Positions 1-8,883 of a stretch of DNA of 64,000 bases are shown in pieces (the stretch's first letter is position 1; every line of letters starts with the position of its first letter). The position numbers were made by a program, and so were the translations under genes. The stretch lies in assembly GCA_035306605.1 (NCBI GenBank), contig DATGNR010000035.1. The stretch is one strand, 5' to 3'. The notes below the pieces were generated by a model. That model was not told where the DNA came from, made no database searches, and worked only from the letters and a program-made list of their open reading frames with translations. This DNA is from Xanthomarina sp035306605. GTDB taxonomy: Bacteria; Bacteroidota; Bacteroidia; Flavobacteriales; Flavobacteriaceae.

Positions 1-47
1 CTTAACATAAGCAACATTGCGAACAATAATCTGCTAAGATTTTTCAT
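1..47 (-). CDS. N-terminal fragment of a signal-peptide protein (runs off the window)
   Basis: An ATG on the minus strand (CAT at 45-47) opens a frame that stays open to base 1 and reads MKNLSRLLFAMLLML. A short basic start followed by a hydrophobic run is the beginning of a Sec signal peptide. A well-formed promoter lies just upstream (83-113, minus), which supports this being a true gene start. Only 15 codons are visible, so the product cannot be identified from sequence. An OmpA-like envelope protein is a guess from gene order remembered in related flavobacteria and should be treated as weak. Confidence 0.55.
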   Translation of the reverse strand, partial: MKNLSRLLFAMLLML

Positions 48-82
48 ATTCAAATATTTAATTTTTAAGTGTTAATTGTAAG

Positions 83-113
83 CAAAAGTAAGTTGTTAAA
101 TATTATTAACAAA
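83..113 (-). promoter_or_regulatory. Bacteroidota-type promoter for the gene at 1-47
   Basis: Read on the minus strand, TTTG (113 to 110) is followed by exactly 19 bases and then TACTTTTG (90 to 83). This fits the Bacteroidota consensus TTTG-N19-TAnnTTTG for the primary sigma factor. Transcription would start near base 76, giving a leader of about 29 nt before the ATG at 47. A second TAnnTTTG match (123 to 116) has no matching -33 box. Confidence 0.6.
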
Positions 114-172
114 GACAAATATAGAAAAATATTGAATAATTCACCTAAAATCTGCCAGTTTGTCTTTTTTTT

Positions 173-1366
173 TTAAATTATTTCTAAAGTTTTACCCACT
201 TTTATGAAGGCCTGTATAGCTTTGTCGAGGTGTTCCTTTTCGTGCGCAGCCGACAACTGTACTCGTATTCTTGCTTTTTCTTTTGGCACTACTGGGAAAA
301 AGAATCCAATAACATAAATTCCTTCTTTTAAAAGTAAATTTGCCATGGTTTGCGCTAATTTGGCATCGTAAAGCATCACAGGCACAATTGCAGAATCTCC
401 ATCTATTATATCAAAACCGGCTTCTTTCATTCCTTTTTTGAAATAATTGGTATTCCATTCCAATTTATCTCTTAAGGCCGTATTTCCTTTTAACATCTCG
501 AAAACTTTAATAGATGCTCCAACAATTGCAGGCGCTAGAGAGTTAGAAAACAAGTACGGTCTTGAGCGCTGACGCAAGATATCAATGATTTCTTTTTTAC
601 CAGTGGTATAGCCACCCATAGCTCCACCTAAAGCTTTTCCTAGAGTTCCTGTAATAATATCAATTCTACCTAAAACTCCTTTTTCTTCTAAGGTTCCTAT
701 TCCTGTTGCCCCTATAAATCCAGTGGCATGGCATTCGTCAATCATAACCAAGGCATCATACTTATCTGCCAGATCGCAAATTTTATCTAATGGCGCAACT
801 AAGCCGTCCATAGAGAAAACGCCATCAGTAACAATAATTTTAAATCGAGCGTTATTTTTATTAGCCTCGATTAATTGCTTTTCTAGATCGGCCATATCAT
901 TATTTGCATAGCGGTATCTGGCTGCTTTACATAATCTAACCCCATCAATAATTGACGCGTGATTTAATGAATCTGATATAATAGCATCTTCTGCTCCAAA
1001 TAATGGTTCAAAAACACCTCCATTCGCATCAAAAGCCGCCGCATACAAAATGGTATCTTCGGTGTCGTAAAATTCTGCAATTTTTCTTTCTAACTCTTTA
1101 TGAATATCTTGTGTTCCACATATGAAACGAACAGATGACATACCAAATCCGTGAGTATCCATAATATCTTGAGCTGCTTTAACAACTTCTGGATGGGATG
1201 ATAAGCCCAAGTAGTTATTCGCACAAAAATTTAAGACAGTTTCTCCTGTGTCCAAGGTAATTTCTGCACCTTGTGCCGAAGTAATTATTCGTTCGGTTTT
1301 ATATAAACCATTATCTTTTATGTCCTGAATTTCCTTTTCTAAATGTTCTTTAATTTTTCCGTACAT
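173..1366 (-). CDS. kbl: Glycine C-acetyltransferase (2-amino-3-ketobutyrate CoA ligase)
   Basis: A 397-residue PLP enzyme of the alpha-oxoamine synthase family. It cleaves 2-amino-3-ketobutyrate with CoA to glycine and acetyl-CoA, the second step of threonine breakdown. Visible features are the DECHATG segment (D210 and H213, which contact the cofactor) and the PLP lysine in TLGKALGG (K244). Length and N-terminus match Kbl rather than the longer 8-amino-7-oxononanoate synthase or serine palmitoyltransferase relatives. It lies 21 bp downstream of the helicase gene on the same strand and is probably co-transcribed with it. No threonine dehydrogenase gene is in the window, so the pathway partner must be elsewhere. 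Confidence 0.93.
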   Translation of the reverse strand: MYGKIKEHLEKEIQDIKDNGLYKTERIITSAQGAEITLDTGETVLNFCANNYLGLSSHPEVVKAAQDIMDTHGFGMSSVRFICGTQDIHKELERKIAEFYDTEDTILYAAAFDANGGVFEPLFGAEDAIISDSLNHASIIDGVRLCKAARYRYANNDMADLEKQLIEANKNNARFKIIVTDGVFSMDGLVAPLDKICDLADKYDALVMIDECHATGFIGATGIGTLEEKGVLGRIDIITGTLGKALGGAMGGYTTGKKEIIDILRQRSRPYLFSNSLAPAIVGASIKVFEMLKGNTALRDKLEWNTNYFKKGMKEAGFDIIDGDSAIVPVMLYDAKLAQTMANLLLKEGIYVIGFFFPVVPKEKARIRVQLSAAHEKEHLDKAIQAFIKVGKTLEII

Positions 1367-1387
1367 GTGTTCTTGTTTTTTACAAAT

Positions 1388-4300
1388 TTAAAATTCTTTT
1401 ACTTCAATACCATCATTTATATATACAAGTATTTTTTTGGTCACTTTTAAATCCATTTCTTCTAAAATATTCTCGTATTCCTCTAATTGTATTCTGTGTT
1501 TTTCATCTTCTGATCCCGTTTTATAATCTATTATAGCCACGGAATTATCAGTTTCAAAAATTAATCTGTCTGGGCGATGCATACTTCCAGATTTTGCTAT
1601 TATATCTCGTTCATTGTAAACAATAGCTTCCGTGTTAAAATAAGAATTTAATTGATCATGATTAACGATATCGAATACAATTTTCTTTAAGGTCTCGGCC
1701 TGATTTGCAGAAATCATGTTAGCATTCAGAAAATCGTCCAAAACAAAATCTACATCTACATGTGTTTTTATCTGAGACATGATATTATGTATCAAATTTC
1801 CTTTTTCTATGGCGTCTTCTTGAGCTGTATCCCATAAATATCCAGAATTAGTGACAATTTTAATGTTGTGCTCGTGTTTTGGGGTTGAAATAAAAAGCGT
1901 TTGCTCGATTGTATCTTTTGAGACAGATTTAGTTTCAGAGGTTTTTAAAGGGTTTCCAAAAGAATAAACTAATTGATTGGCATCCCATAAATTTAGATGA
2001 ATAAGGTAATCAATTAAAAATCCTGAATAAGTTTTATCATTGATTTCACCTTTAGCATTTAGATCTTTTTTAGATATAATATGTAATTGCTCCACTGCTC
2101 TAGTTAAAGCCACATATATCAAATTTATATTATCTAGCTCTTGTTCTGCACGATGTTTTGTGTAAATCTGCTCTCCAATTTCTCCGAAAGACTCGAAATC
2201 TTTATTAAAATTCAATAAAGTGTACGGGAAACCATGAAAACTTTCCTCATTTAATGGAAACCATTCTTTTGGTTCGATTTCTTTGTAAATATCAAGATCT
2301 GCAAATGGAAAAATAACCACCGGAAATTCTAATCCTTTGGATTTATGAATAGTCATTATTTGAACAGCTTCTTGTCCTGATGGCGAAACAATGCTCAGGT
2401 TATCTTGTTTTTTCTCAAAATGCTCGATAAACCCTGCTAAGTCTGAAAGTTTTTTCTGTGAATACTCAAATACAAAGTCTAGAAAATACTGGACGTAAGC
2501 ATTGGAAGTTTTAACTAAGTTAAAATCTCTAGCTACGGTTTCTGCTAATTCAAACAAAGACAGTTGCAACAACTGATTATGGTTTACATAGATGTTAAAC
2601 GTTTCTAGATGCTTTAGCATTTGCACCAACTCTAATTGAAGATAGGTTTCAAAAAAGGCGTGTTTGTCTTCAACCTGAAAAACCCCAGCCAAATAATTTA
2701 GAACCTCAATTTTAATTTCGTTGTTTCTAGGTTCTTGTAGGAGTTTTAAAAAATTAACCATAAATCCGACTTCAGGAGAATTTTTCAACAACAATGTTTC
2801 CGATGAAATAATAGGAATTTGTTGCTCATTTAAATAGTTAGCAATGGCAACTCCTTGTTTTTTCTTTCTTACAAGAATACAAATATCACTAAAACTAAAG
2901 CCGTTTTCTAAAACAGACTGAATTCGTTCCAAAGTTTTTTCAGTATATAGCTGAAATTTATCGTCCTCCTTTTCAATATCCAAAAACTCCAAGCTTACAA
3001 ATCCTTCTTCTTTTTTGGTAGGTTCTTGATAGGATTTCTGATACAACTCTGCATAATCCGAATCACTTAATTTTGATTGAGATAAAAACTCAAAAAAACC
3101 GTTATTGAAATTTAAAATTTCCTGATAACTTCTAAAATTTCGAGGTAAATTAATAACCTCTTGTAGCACTTGAAACGGATTATTCCCTTTGTTAAATAAA
3201 TTTATAAACTGTTCGGCTTTTCCGCCTCGCCACCTATAAATAGCTTGTTTGGCATCTCCCACCAACATAACAGAACCATTCTGCTCGTTATTATTTTCTT
3301 GAGACAGGCTATTATCTATTAAAGGTTTTAAGTTTTCCCATTGTAAAACAGAAGTGTCTTGAAATTCATCAATAAAATAATGCTTAAATTTATCTCCCAA
3401 ACGTTCATAAATAAAGGGAGTTGGCTGATTTTTAATTTCTTGGCTAATTAGGGCGTTAAATTCCGAAATAAGCACCTTATTCTGTTCTTCTTTTAAATTA
3501 ATTAATTCATTATTTATTTCGTTCAACACAGATAATGGCGTGATGTTTCTATAACAAGCAGTTAAGAATTTATAATGAAAAAATGCTTTTTTGGTGTTGT
3601 TAAAAGCTAATGCTATTTGAGGTTGAATACTTTCAATAATGGATGCCACATTTGGTGAAACCCGTTTAGGATACAAGGTTTTATTTTCTAAATCCTCCTG
3701 CCATTTTGAATCGAAGTTAACACCGAAATTCGCTTCGGCTAACTTTTGAAAATGTTTAGGCAAGTAACTTCTAGAAAAATCACCAAACTGTAAACTGCTT
3801 TCTTCAATAAGCGTTAAAACCTCTTTCGCTTGTTGAACCATTACATCCTGAGTTGCTTTCAGGTCGGTTTTTACTTGTTTTTTAAGAGCTTTAAAATCGT
3901 CAAGGGTTTTATCTTTTAATGTATTAATGAATGGGATATCATCTTCACTGACAAGAAGTTTTGATATTTTATTAAAATCGAAAGAAACGTCCCAACTTTT
4001 ATCATCGTCGGCTTTTTCAATAGCAAAATCTACCAGAATTTTAGTTAGTTCCTTTTCGGCTCCTGCCTTTGCAATTAATCGGTCAACAGCTTCATTAAGC
4101 AAAGCGTCTTGATCGAGCTCTACTTCAAAATTTAAAGGTAATTTTAAATCGTATGCAAACGTTCTAATAATTCTATGAGTAAAGCCATCTATAGTAGATA
4201 TATCAAATGCGGCATAATTGTAAATTATTGAATTTAAAATCTTTACAGATTTCTTATGGAGTGCCTCTGCGTCCATTTCCAATTCATCACAAATAATTAA

Positions 4301-4537
4301 AAACATGTGATTTGGTTGCTCTAAAATATCTTCTGACGAAAACGCTGTTAAGGTCTCAACAATACGCTCCTTCATTTCACTAGCAGCCTTATTAGTGAAG
4401 GTTATTGCTAGTATATTTTTAAAAGCATCATTAAACGGCGACTTTAAAAGAATCTTCAAATACTCTTTTACAAGCGTAAAGGTTTTTCCACTCCCTGCCG
4501 AAGCATTATACACCAAAAAAGCACTTTTATTGACCAT
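1388..4537 (-). CDS. AddA/RecB-like UvrD-family helicase with PD-(D/E)xK nuclease domain
   Basis: A 1,049-residue superfamily 1 helicase-nuclease, the probable AddA-type subunit that resects double-strand breaks for recombination. Motifs in order: Walker A NASAGSGKT (K18), FTNKAASEM, the DExx box IDEFQDTS (D390), GDAKQAIYRWRGG, TIHKSKGLEFPVV, LIYVALTRA, and a C-terminal RecB-type nuclease core with HRPDRL and IIDYKTG (D1004 and K1006). An in-frame GTG lies 18 bp upstream at 4555. I chose the ATG at 4537 because it places the Walker A motif at the usual distance from the start. The AddB-type partner often found beside it in relatives is not in this window. Confidence 0.9.
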   Translation of the reverse strand: MVNKSAFLVYNASAGSGKTFTLVKEYLKILLKSPFNDAFKNILAITFTNKAASEMKERIVETLTAFSSEDILEQPNHMFLIICDELEMDAEALHKKSVKILNSIIYNYAAFDISTIDGFTHRIIRTFAYDLKLPLNFEVELDQDALLNEAVDRLIAKAGAEKELTKILVDFAIEKADDDKSWDVSFDFNKISKLLVSEDDIPFINTLKDKTLDDFKALKKQVKTDLKATQDVMVQQAKEVLTLIEESSLQFGDFSRSYLPKHFQKLAEANFGVNFDSKWQEDLENKTLYPKRVSPNVASIIESIQPQIALAFNNTKKAFFHYKFLTACYRNITPLSVLNEINNELINLKEEQNKVLISEFNALISQEIKNQPTPFIYERLGDKFKHYFIDEFQDTSVLQWENLKPLIDNSLSQENNNEQNGSVMLVGDAKQAIYRWRGGKAEQFINLFNKGNNPFQVLQEVINLPRNFRSYQEILNFNNGFFEFLSQSKLSDSDYAELYQKSYQEPTKKEEGFVSLEFLDIEKEDDKFQLYTEKTLERIQSVLENGFSFSDICILVRKKKQGVAIANYLNEQQIPIISSETLLLKNSPEVGFMVNFLKLLQEPRNNEIKIEVLNYLAGVFQVEDKHAFFETYLQLELVQMLKHLETFNIYVNHNQLLQLSLFELAETVARDFNLVKTSNAYVQYFLDFVFEYSQKKLSDLAGFIEHFEKKQDNLSIVSPSGQEAVQIMTIHKSKGLEFPVVIFPFADLDIYKEIEPKEWFPLNEESFHGFPYTLLNFNKDFESFGEIGEQIYTKHRAEQELDNINLIYVALTRAVEQLHIISKKDLNAKGEINDKTYSGFLIDYLIHLNLWDANQLVYSFGNPLKTSETKSVSKDTIEQTLFISTPKHEHNIKIVTNSGYLWDTAQEDAIEKGNLIHNIMSQIKTHVDVDFVLDDFLNANMISANQAETLKKIVFDIVNHDQLNSYFNTEAIVYNERDIIAKSGSMHRPDRLIFETDNSVAIIDYKTGSEDEKHRIQLEEYENILEEMDLKVTKKILVYINDGIEVKEF

Positions 4538-4617
4538 ATACTGAAAATTTGACACAAGATAAAAACTATCGATGATTTGATAGGTATTAATTATTTTTAA
4601 TTGCTGGCTTTTATTCG

Positions 4618-4625
4618 TAAATTTG
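4618..4625 (+). promoter_or_regulatory. Candidate -7 box for sodA
   Basis: TAAATTTG matches TAnnTTTG 39 bp before the ATG at 4664, implying a leader of about 30 nt. The -33 position is only T-rich (TTTT). If used, this box rules out initiation at the in-frame TTG codon at 4601, which would lie upstream of it. Confidence 0.45.
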
Positions 4626-4663
4626 GCTTAATTAATTTTTTAACAATTAAATACATACATATT

Positions 4664-5272
4664 ATGGCTTTCGATTTACCGAAATTAAAATACGCTTATG
4701 ATGCTTTAGAGCCTCATATTGATGCGAAAACAATGGAAATTCACCACTCTAAACACCACCAAGGGTATACAAACAATTTAAATAACGCTATTGAAGGCAC
4801 AGATTTAGAAGGAAAATCTATTGAAAACATTCTTATTAATCTAGATATGAATAATAAGGCTGTTAGAAATAATGGTGGAGGTTTTTACAACCACTCACTT
4901 TTCTGGGATGTTATGAATCCTGAAGGTAAAGGTCGTTTGTCAGGTCCTTTAAAAGATGCTATTGAAGCGGCTTATGGATCGGTTGACGCTTTTAAAGATG
5001 CCTTTAGCAAAGCAGCAGCTACACAATTTGGTTCAGGTTGGGCTTGGCTTTGTGTACACAAAGGTGGTAAAGTAGAAGTTTGCTCTACGCCAAACCAAGA
5101 CAACCCATTAATGCCAGGCGTTGGATGTGGTGGTACGCCAATTTTAGGTTTAGACGTTTGGGAACACGCTTACTATTTAAACTACCAAAACAGAAGACCA
5201 GATTATATTAATGCATTCTTTAATGTTATTAACTGGAACGAAGTTGAAAAGCGTTATGCTGAAGCAAAATAA
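4664..5272 (+). CDS. sodA: Superoxide dismutase, Mn-type
   Basis: A 202-residue Fe/Mn superoxide dismutase that disproportionates superoxide in the cytoplasm. The four metal ligands are present: H27 (EIHHSKHH), H77 (NHSLFW), and D164 and H168 in LGLDVWEHAYY. The NQDNP segment and the glycine-rich GGGFYNH match the Mn class (as in E. coli SodA) rather than the Fe class, although some Bacteroidota enzymes accept both metals. There is no signal peptide when the ATG at 4664 is used. A longer reading from a TTG at 4601 adds 21 residues that do not look like this family. The gene is monocistronic and followed by a strong terminator. Confidence 0.95.
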   Translation: MAFDLPKLKYAYDALEPHIDAKTMEIHHSKHHQGYTNNLNNAIEGTDLEGKSIENILINLDMNNKAVRNNGGGFYNHSLFWDVMNPEGKGRLSGPLKDAIEAAYGSVDAFKDAFSKAAATQFGSGWAWLCVHKGGKVEVCSTPNQDNPLMPGVGCGGTPILGLDVWEHAYYLNYQNRRPDYINAFFNVINWNEVEKRYAEAK

Positions 5273-5292
5273 GTAAAACACTTATATTTTAT

Positions 5293-5326
5293 AAAAAAAG
5301 CAAATCTGAAAAGGTTTGCTTTTTTT
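5293..5326 (+). terminator. Intrinsic terminator after sodA
   Basis: A perfect 12-bp stem with A-rich and T-rich arms (5293-5304 and 5315-5326) around a 10-nt loop ends in a T run, 20 bp after the sodA stop codon. Confidence 0.85.
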
Positions 5327-5385
5327 ATTACAATACATCTAATTTTTATACTTGGTAAGATTACTTATACTGAAGATATAAAATG

Positions 5386-5461
5386 AAAAAAGGTGAACGA
5401 ATGCTCACCTTTTTTGCCCCAAATCTACCATAAACTTAACCTACTTATCTTATGGTAACCC
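5386..5461 (-). ncRNA. Putative small structured RNA, copy A
   Basis: Read on the minus strand there is a TACATTTG box (5469 to 5462), then a perfect 8-bp stem (TACCATAA / TTATGGTA at 5450-5457 and 5426-5433) closing a 16-nt loop. A 10-nt linker GATTTGGGGC follows, then an intrinsic terminator hairpin (GGTGAGC, loop ATTC, GTTCACC) ending in six T. The transcript would be about 75 nt. The gap has no open frame and lies between convergent genes, so the element is not a leader of either neighbour. Orientation is inferred from the order promoter box, core, terminator. I do not recognise a named family with confidence. Confidence 0.45.
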
Positions 5462-5615
5462 CAAATGTATAATTAGCCTTACTCTAAAAAAAAATAATTA
5501 GACGAACTACCAATAAATTCGAACAATGGAATCTATCAAATATAACAGAGTGGTAAATTACGAAGCAGTCCGCTCTTAACTATGTTCTATTAGGAATTTT
5601 GGAAAAGAAGAAAAT

Positions 5616-5692
5616 AAAAAAAGGTGAACGAGAGTTCACCTTTTTTTGCCCCAAATCTACCATGAACTTAACCTACTTATGTTATGGTACTT
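5616..5692 (-). ncRNA. Putative small structured RNA, copy B (paralogue of copy A)
   Basis: This is a second copy of the 5386-5461 element with the same order: a TACATTAG box (5700 to 5693), the TACCATAA arm, a 16-nt loop differing from copy A at one base, an identical 10-nt linker, and a perfect terminator hairpin (GGTGAAC, loop TCTC, GTTCACC) ending in seven T. One base of the first stem differs and leaves an A-C mismatch next to the loop in the minus reading. The terminator loop differs while its stem is kept. The sequence between the copies is unrelated, which points to retained function rather than a recent bulk duplication. Confidence 0.45.
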
Positions 5693-5813
5693 CTAATGTA
5701 CTTTTATTTTATATATCTATTTCAATTATTTAGACAAACAGCATATAAATTAGTTAAAAAGAATATTTTGCTAGACAAACAACTAATTATTAATGTTTTA
5801 GAATTAGTTTTAA

Positions 5814-7712
5814 CTAATAAGCACGGTCCTTAATTCCTTCATAAAAATTAATGAAAGCTCTATTAACTACGCGATTTCCACCAGCCGTTGGATAATTCCC
5901 TGTAAAATACCAATCACCTAAATTTTTAGGACAAGCTTTGTGCAAGTTCTCAACAGGCTGGAAAATTGTTTTAACTTCTGCCTTAACCTCCGAATCACAT
6001 ATTAATTCAGCTATTTTATCAGAAATCTGTTCAGCAGAAAATTGCGAGTACAAATCTTTAACAAAGTTTCTAACATCCTTATCGGCTAGCTCAACTTGTG
6101 CTTTACATTTTTTATAAACATCCTCCACCATGTGATATTTGTCGATTTCTTTCAACAATTCCAACATAGCTCTAAAAGCAATTAAATCTTCTAGTCTAGC
6201 CATATCAATCCCGTAACAATCTGGATAACGGATTTGTGGAGCAGAAGACACAACAACAATCTTTTTAGGATGCAAACGATCCATCATTTTAATAATACTG
6301 TTTTTAAGAGTAGTACCTCTCACTATACTATCGTCTATAATTACTAAGTTATCTGTTGGTTTAATAACACCATAGGTAACATCGTAAACGTGAGCAACCA
6401 AGTCGTCGCGACTGCTGTCTTCTGTTATAAATGTTCTTAACTTAACATCTTTAACTGCTATTTTTTCTATTCTAGGACGTTCCGATAAAATTTGGGTAAC
6501 TTTTTCAGCAGAAAGCATTCCATTCCCATCTATAATCGCTTGGGTTTTCTTTTCATTTAAGTGATCCTCCACAGTTTCTATCATTCCAAAAAACGACGTT
6601 TCGGCCGTATTTGGAATATATGAAAACACGGTATTTTTAGTATCGTTATCAATGGCTTCCAAAACTTTCGGCATTAATAACTTTCCTAAAGTTTTTCGTT
6701 CTTGATATATTTCTGCGTCACTACCTCTAGAAAAATAAATTCGCTCAAAAGAACAAGCTTTTCTTTCTAATGGTTCAATGATTTTATGAATGCTCATCTC
6801 ACCAGATTTCTTGGTAATAATGGCGTGTCCTGGTTCCAATTCTTTCACATCTTCAAAAGCCACATTAAATACTGTTTGTATTACGGGTCTTTCTGATGCC
6901 ACCACTACAACTTCATCGTCTTTATAATAATACACAGGACGGATACCTGCTGGATCTCTTAAAACAAAAGAATCTCCATGACCCAGAAGTCCAGCCATTG
7001 CATAACCTCCATCCCAATTTTTTGAAGATCTTTTCAATATTTTAGCCACATTAAGTCTTTCGGCTATTAATGGGGAGCATTCATTTTTGCTATATCCTTC
7101 TTTTTTAAGCTGCTTGTATTTTTTGGAAACGGCATCATCTAAGAAATGTCCTATTTTCTCCATGATAGTTATGGTATCCGCCATTTCCTTTGGATGCTGT
7201 CCAATTCTAATCAATTCTTCAAATAACTTATTAACATTTGTCATGTTAAAGTTTCCTGCTAGAATTAAATTTCTATGCATCCAGTTATTTTGTCGTAAGA
7301 ACGGATGTACATTTTCGACACTATTTTTTCCGAATGTCCCATATCTTACATGACCAAGCAAAACTTCTCCTATATACGGCAATTCCTTTTTTTGAAGTGC
7401 CACATTATCTTTGTATTCAGGATGTTTCACCATTTCTTTATTGATACGCTCATTAATTTGCGCAAAAATATCTTGAATAGGTTGTTGGGCGATAGACCTA
7501 ACTCTGCTAATATAGCGTTCGCCAGGTTTGGTATCTAGTTTAATGCTTGCAAAACCCGCACCGTCTTGTCCTCGGTTATGCTGTTTTTCCATTAAAAGAT
7601 ACATTTTGTTGACCCCATAAAATGCTGTTCCATATTTTTTATGGTAATATTCTAAAGGTTTTAAAAGTCTAATGTGTGCTATTCCACATTCGTGTTTTAA
7701 AGCGTCGCTCAT
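5814..7712 (-). CDS. Amidophosphoribosyltransferase-family protein, long Bacteroidota form
   Basis: A 632-residue class II glutamine amidotransferase joined to a phosphoribosyltransferase domain, the PurF architecture. PurF makes 5-phosphoribosylamine from PRPP and glutamine, the first step of purine synthesis. The nucleophile is C9 after a short propeptide (MSDALKHE), followed by RGQDGAG (residues 48-54). The PRPP loop is VIIDDSIVRGTT (about 457-468). It is over 100 residues longer than standard PurF, with extra sequence both in the amidotransferase half (about 85-110 and 190-230) and after the PRPP loop. A standard PurF may exist elsewhere in the genome, so I leave the symbol empty. The gene is separated from the upstream kinase gene by a terminator. 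Confidence 0.8.
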   Translation of the reverse strand: MSDALKHECGIAHIRLLKPLEYYHKKYGTAFYGVNKMYLLMEKQHNRGQDGAGFASIKLDTKPGERYISRVRSIAQQPIQDIFAQINERINKEMVKHPEYKDNVALQKKELPYIGEVLLGHVRYGTFGKNSVENVHPFLRQNNWMHRNLILAGNFNMTNVNKLFEELIRIGQHPKEMADTITIMEKIGHFLDDAVSKKYKQLKKEGYSKNECSPLIAERLNVAKILKRSSKNWDGGYAMAGLLGHGDSFVLRDPAGIRPVYYYKDDEVVVVASERPVIQTVFNVAFEDVKELEPGHAIITKKSGEMSIHKIIEPLERKACSFERIYFSRGSDAEIYQERKTLGKLLMPKVLEAIDNDTKNTVFSYIPNTAETSFFGMIETVEDHLNEKKTQAIIDGNGMLSAEKVTQILSERPRIEKIAVKDVKLRTFITEDSSRDDLVAHVYDVTYGVIKPTDNLVIIDDSIVRGTTLKNSIIKMMDRLHPKKIVVVSSAPQIRYPDCYGIDMARLEDLIAFRAMLELLKEIDKYHMVEDVYKKCKAQVELADKDVRNFVKDLYSQFSAEQISDKIAELICDSEVKAEVKTIFQPVENLHKACPKNLGDWYFTGNYPTAGGNRVVNRAFINFYEGIKDRAY

Positions 7713-7768
7713 GGGTTTGTTGTGTTATGTTTATTAATTCATATACTTGTAAAACAAGGAATAGGAAC

Positions 7769-7800
7769 AAAAAACGCGCTCAAATAAGAGCGCGTTTTTT
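7769..7800 (-). terminator. Intrinsic terminator after the PfkB kinase gene
   Basis: A perfect 13-bp stem (7769-7781 and 7788-7800) has the GC core ACGCGCTC / GAGCGCGT, a 6-nt loop and T runs on both strands. Its arm overlaps the last base of the kinase stop codon. It lies in the 87-bp gap before the PurF-like gene and so should separate the two minus-strand transcripts. Confidence 0.88.
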
Positions 7801-8726
7801 TATGTTAATTCTATATCGAATTGTGTTAAACTCTTAAACTGTTGCAGGCGTTGATGTACCTCCTTGCTATTTAAACCAATCATTCGTGATGTTCCAAATT
7901 TTTCAACGCAAAAAGATGCCAAAGTAGATCCGTAAATAACTGCTTTTTTCATATTCTCAAAAGAAACATCTTCTGTTTTTGCTAAATACCCAGCAAATCC
8001 TCCTGCAAAGGTATCACCTGCTCCTGTTGGATCAAAAACCTCTTCAAGTGGTAAGGCTGGTGCATAAAACACATTGTCTTTATGAAATAATAAAGCGCCG
8101 TGTTCTCCTTTTTTAATTACTACATATTTAGGCCCCATTTCATGGATTTTTCTTGCTGCCACTACTAATGAATATTCTCCAGTTAACTGTCTAGCTTCTT
8201 CATCATTAATAGTAATCACATCTACCTTAGCAATAACTGCTTTTAACTCCTCTAAAGCGCAGTCCATCCAAAAGTTCATGGTGTCCAAAATTACTAGTTT
8301 AGGTTTCTTGTTCATTTGTTCCAATACACTCATTTGGACGTTTGGATGCAAGTTTCCTAACATAACTACTTCAGAATTTTTATAATCTTCAGGAACTATA
8401 GGATTAAAATCGGCAAGTACATTTAGTTCTGTCACTAAAGTATCGCGTGTATTCATATCGTTATGATATTTTCCGCTCCAAAAGAAAGTTTTCCCTTCTT
8501 TTACTATTTCTACACCAGAAATATCGATATTCCTGTCTGATAATAAGTTTAAATATTCCTTAGGAAAGTCGCCTCCAACTATGGATACTACTGCGGCATC
8601 CACATTAAATTGCGAAGCTGCCAACCCAATAAATGTGGCTGCGCCTCCAAGAATTTTATCTGTTTTTCCGAAAGGTGTTTCAATAGCATCGAAAGCTACT
8701 GTTCCTACTATTACTAATTTGCTCAT
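7800..8726 (-). CDS. PfkB/ribokinase-family sugar or nucleoside kinase
   Basis: A 308-residue small-molecule kinase of the PfkB family. The family signature DPTGAGDTFAGGF (from D232) supplies the anion hole and the catalytic base D238. The N-terminal GGAATFIGLAAS segment (from G27) fits the first PfkB signature. Substrate cannot be read from sequence: adenosine, inosine or a sugar are all possible, and the position beside purine genes makes a nucleoside plausible but unproven. A candidate promoter lies at 8783-8790 and a strong terminator overlaps the stop codon, so it is probably transcribed alone. Confidence 0.88.
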   Translation of the reverse strand: MSKLVIVGTVAFDAIETPFGKTDKILGGAATFIGLAASQFNVDAAVVSIVGGDFPKEYLNLLSDRNIDISGVEIVKEGKTFFWSGKYHNDMNTRDTLVTELNVLADFNPIVPEDYKNSEVVMLGNLHPNVQMSVLEQMNKKPKLVILDTMNFWMDCALEELKAVIAKVDVITINDEEARQLTGEYSLVVAARKIHEMGPKYVVIKKGEHGALLFHKDNVFYAPALPLEEVFDPTGAGDTFAGGFAGYLAKTEDVSFENMKKAVIYGSTLASFCVEKFGTSRMIGLNSKEVHQRLQQFKSLTQFDIELT

Positions 8727-8782
8727 ACTGAGGTTCTAAATTTTGTTTGTCTGTGCACTCAAAGCTTCGACTAATAAGGGTG

Positions 8783-8790
8783 CAAATATA
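8783..8790 (-). promoter_or_regulatory. Candidate -7 box for the PfkB kinase gene
   Basis: TATATTTG on the minus strand, 57 bp before the start codon at 8726, matches TAnnTTTG. The -33 position has TTTC instead of TTTG. It is the best match in the 157-bp upstream gap. Confidence 0.4.
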
Positions 8791-8883
8791 AGCTATTTAA
8801 CAGCTATTAGACGAAAGATTTTTTTAATTATTTCTTATAGAAATCTGAAAATATTCGAAAAGCTCTGTTAAAAACTGTTTATT

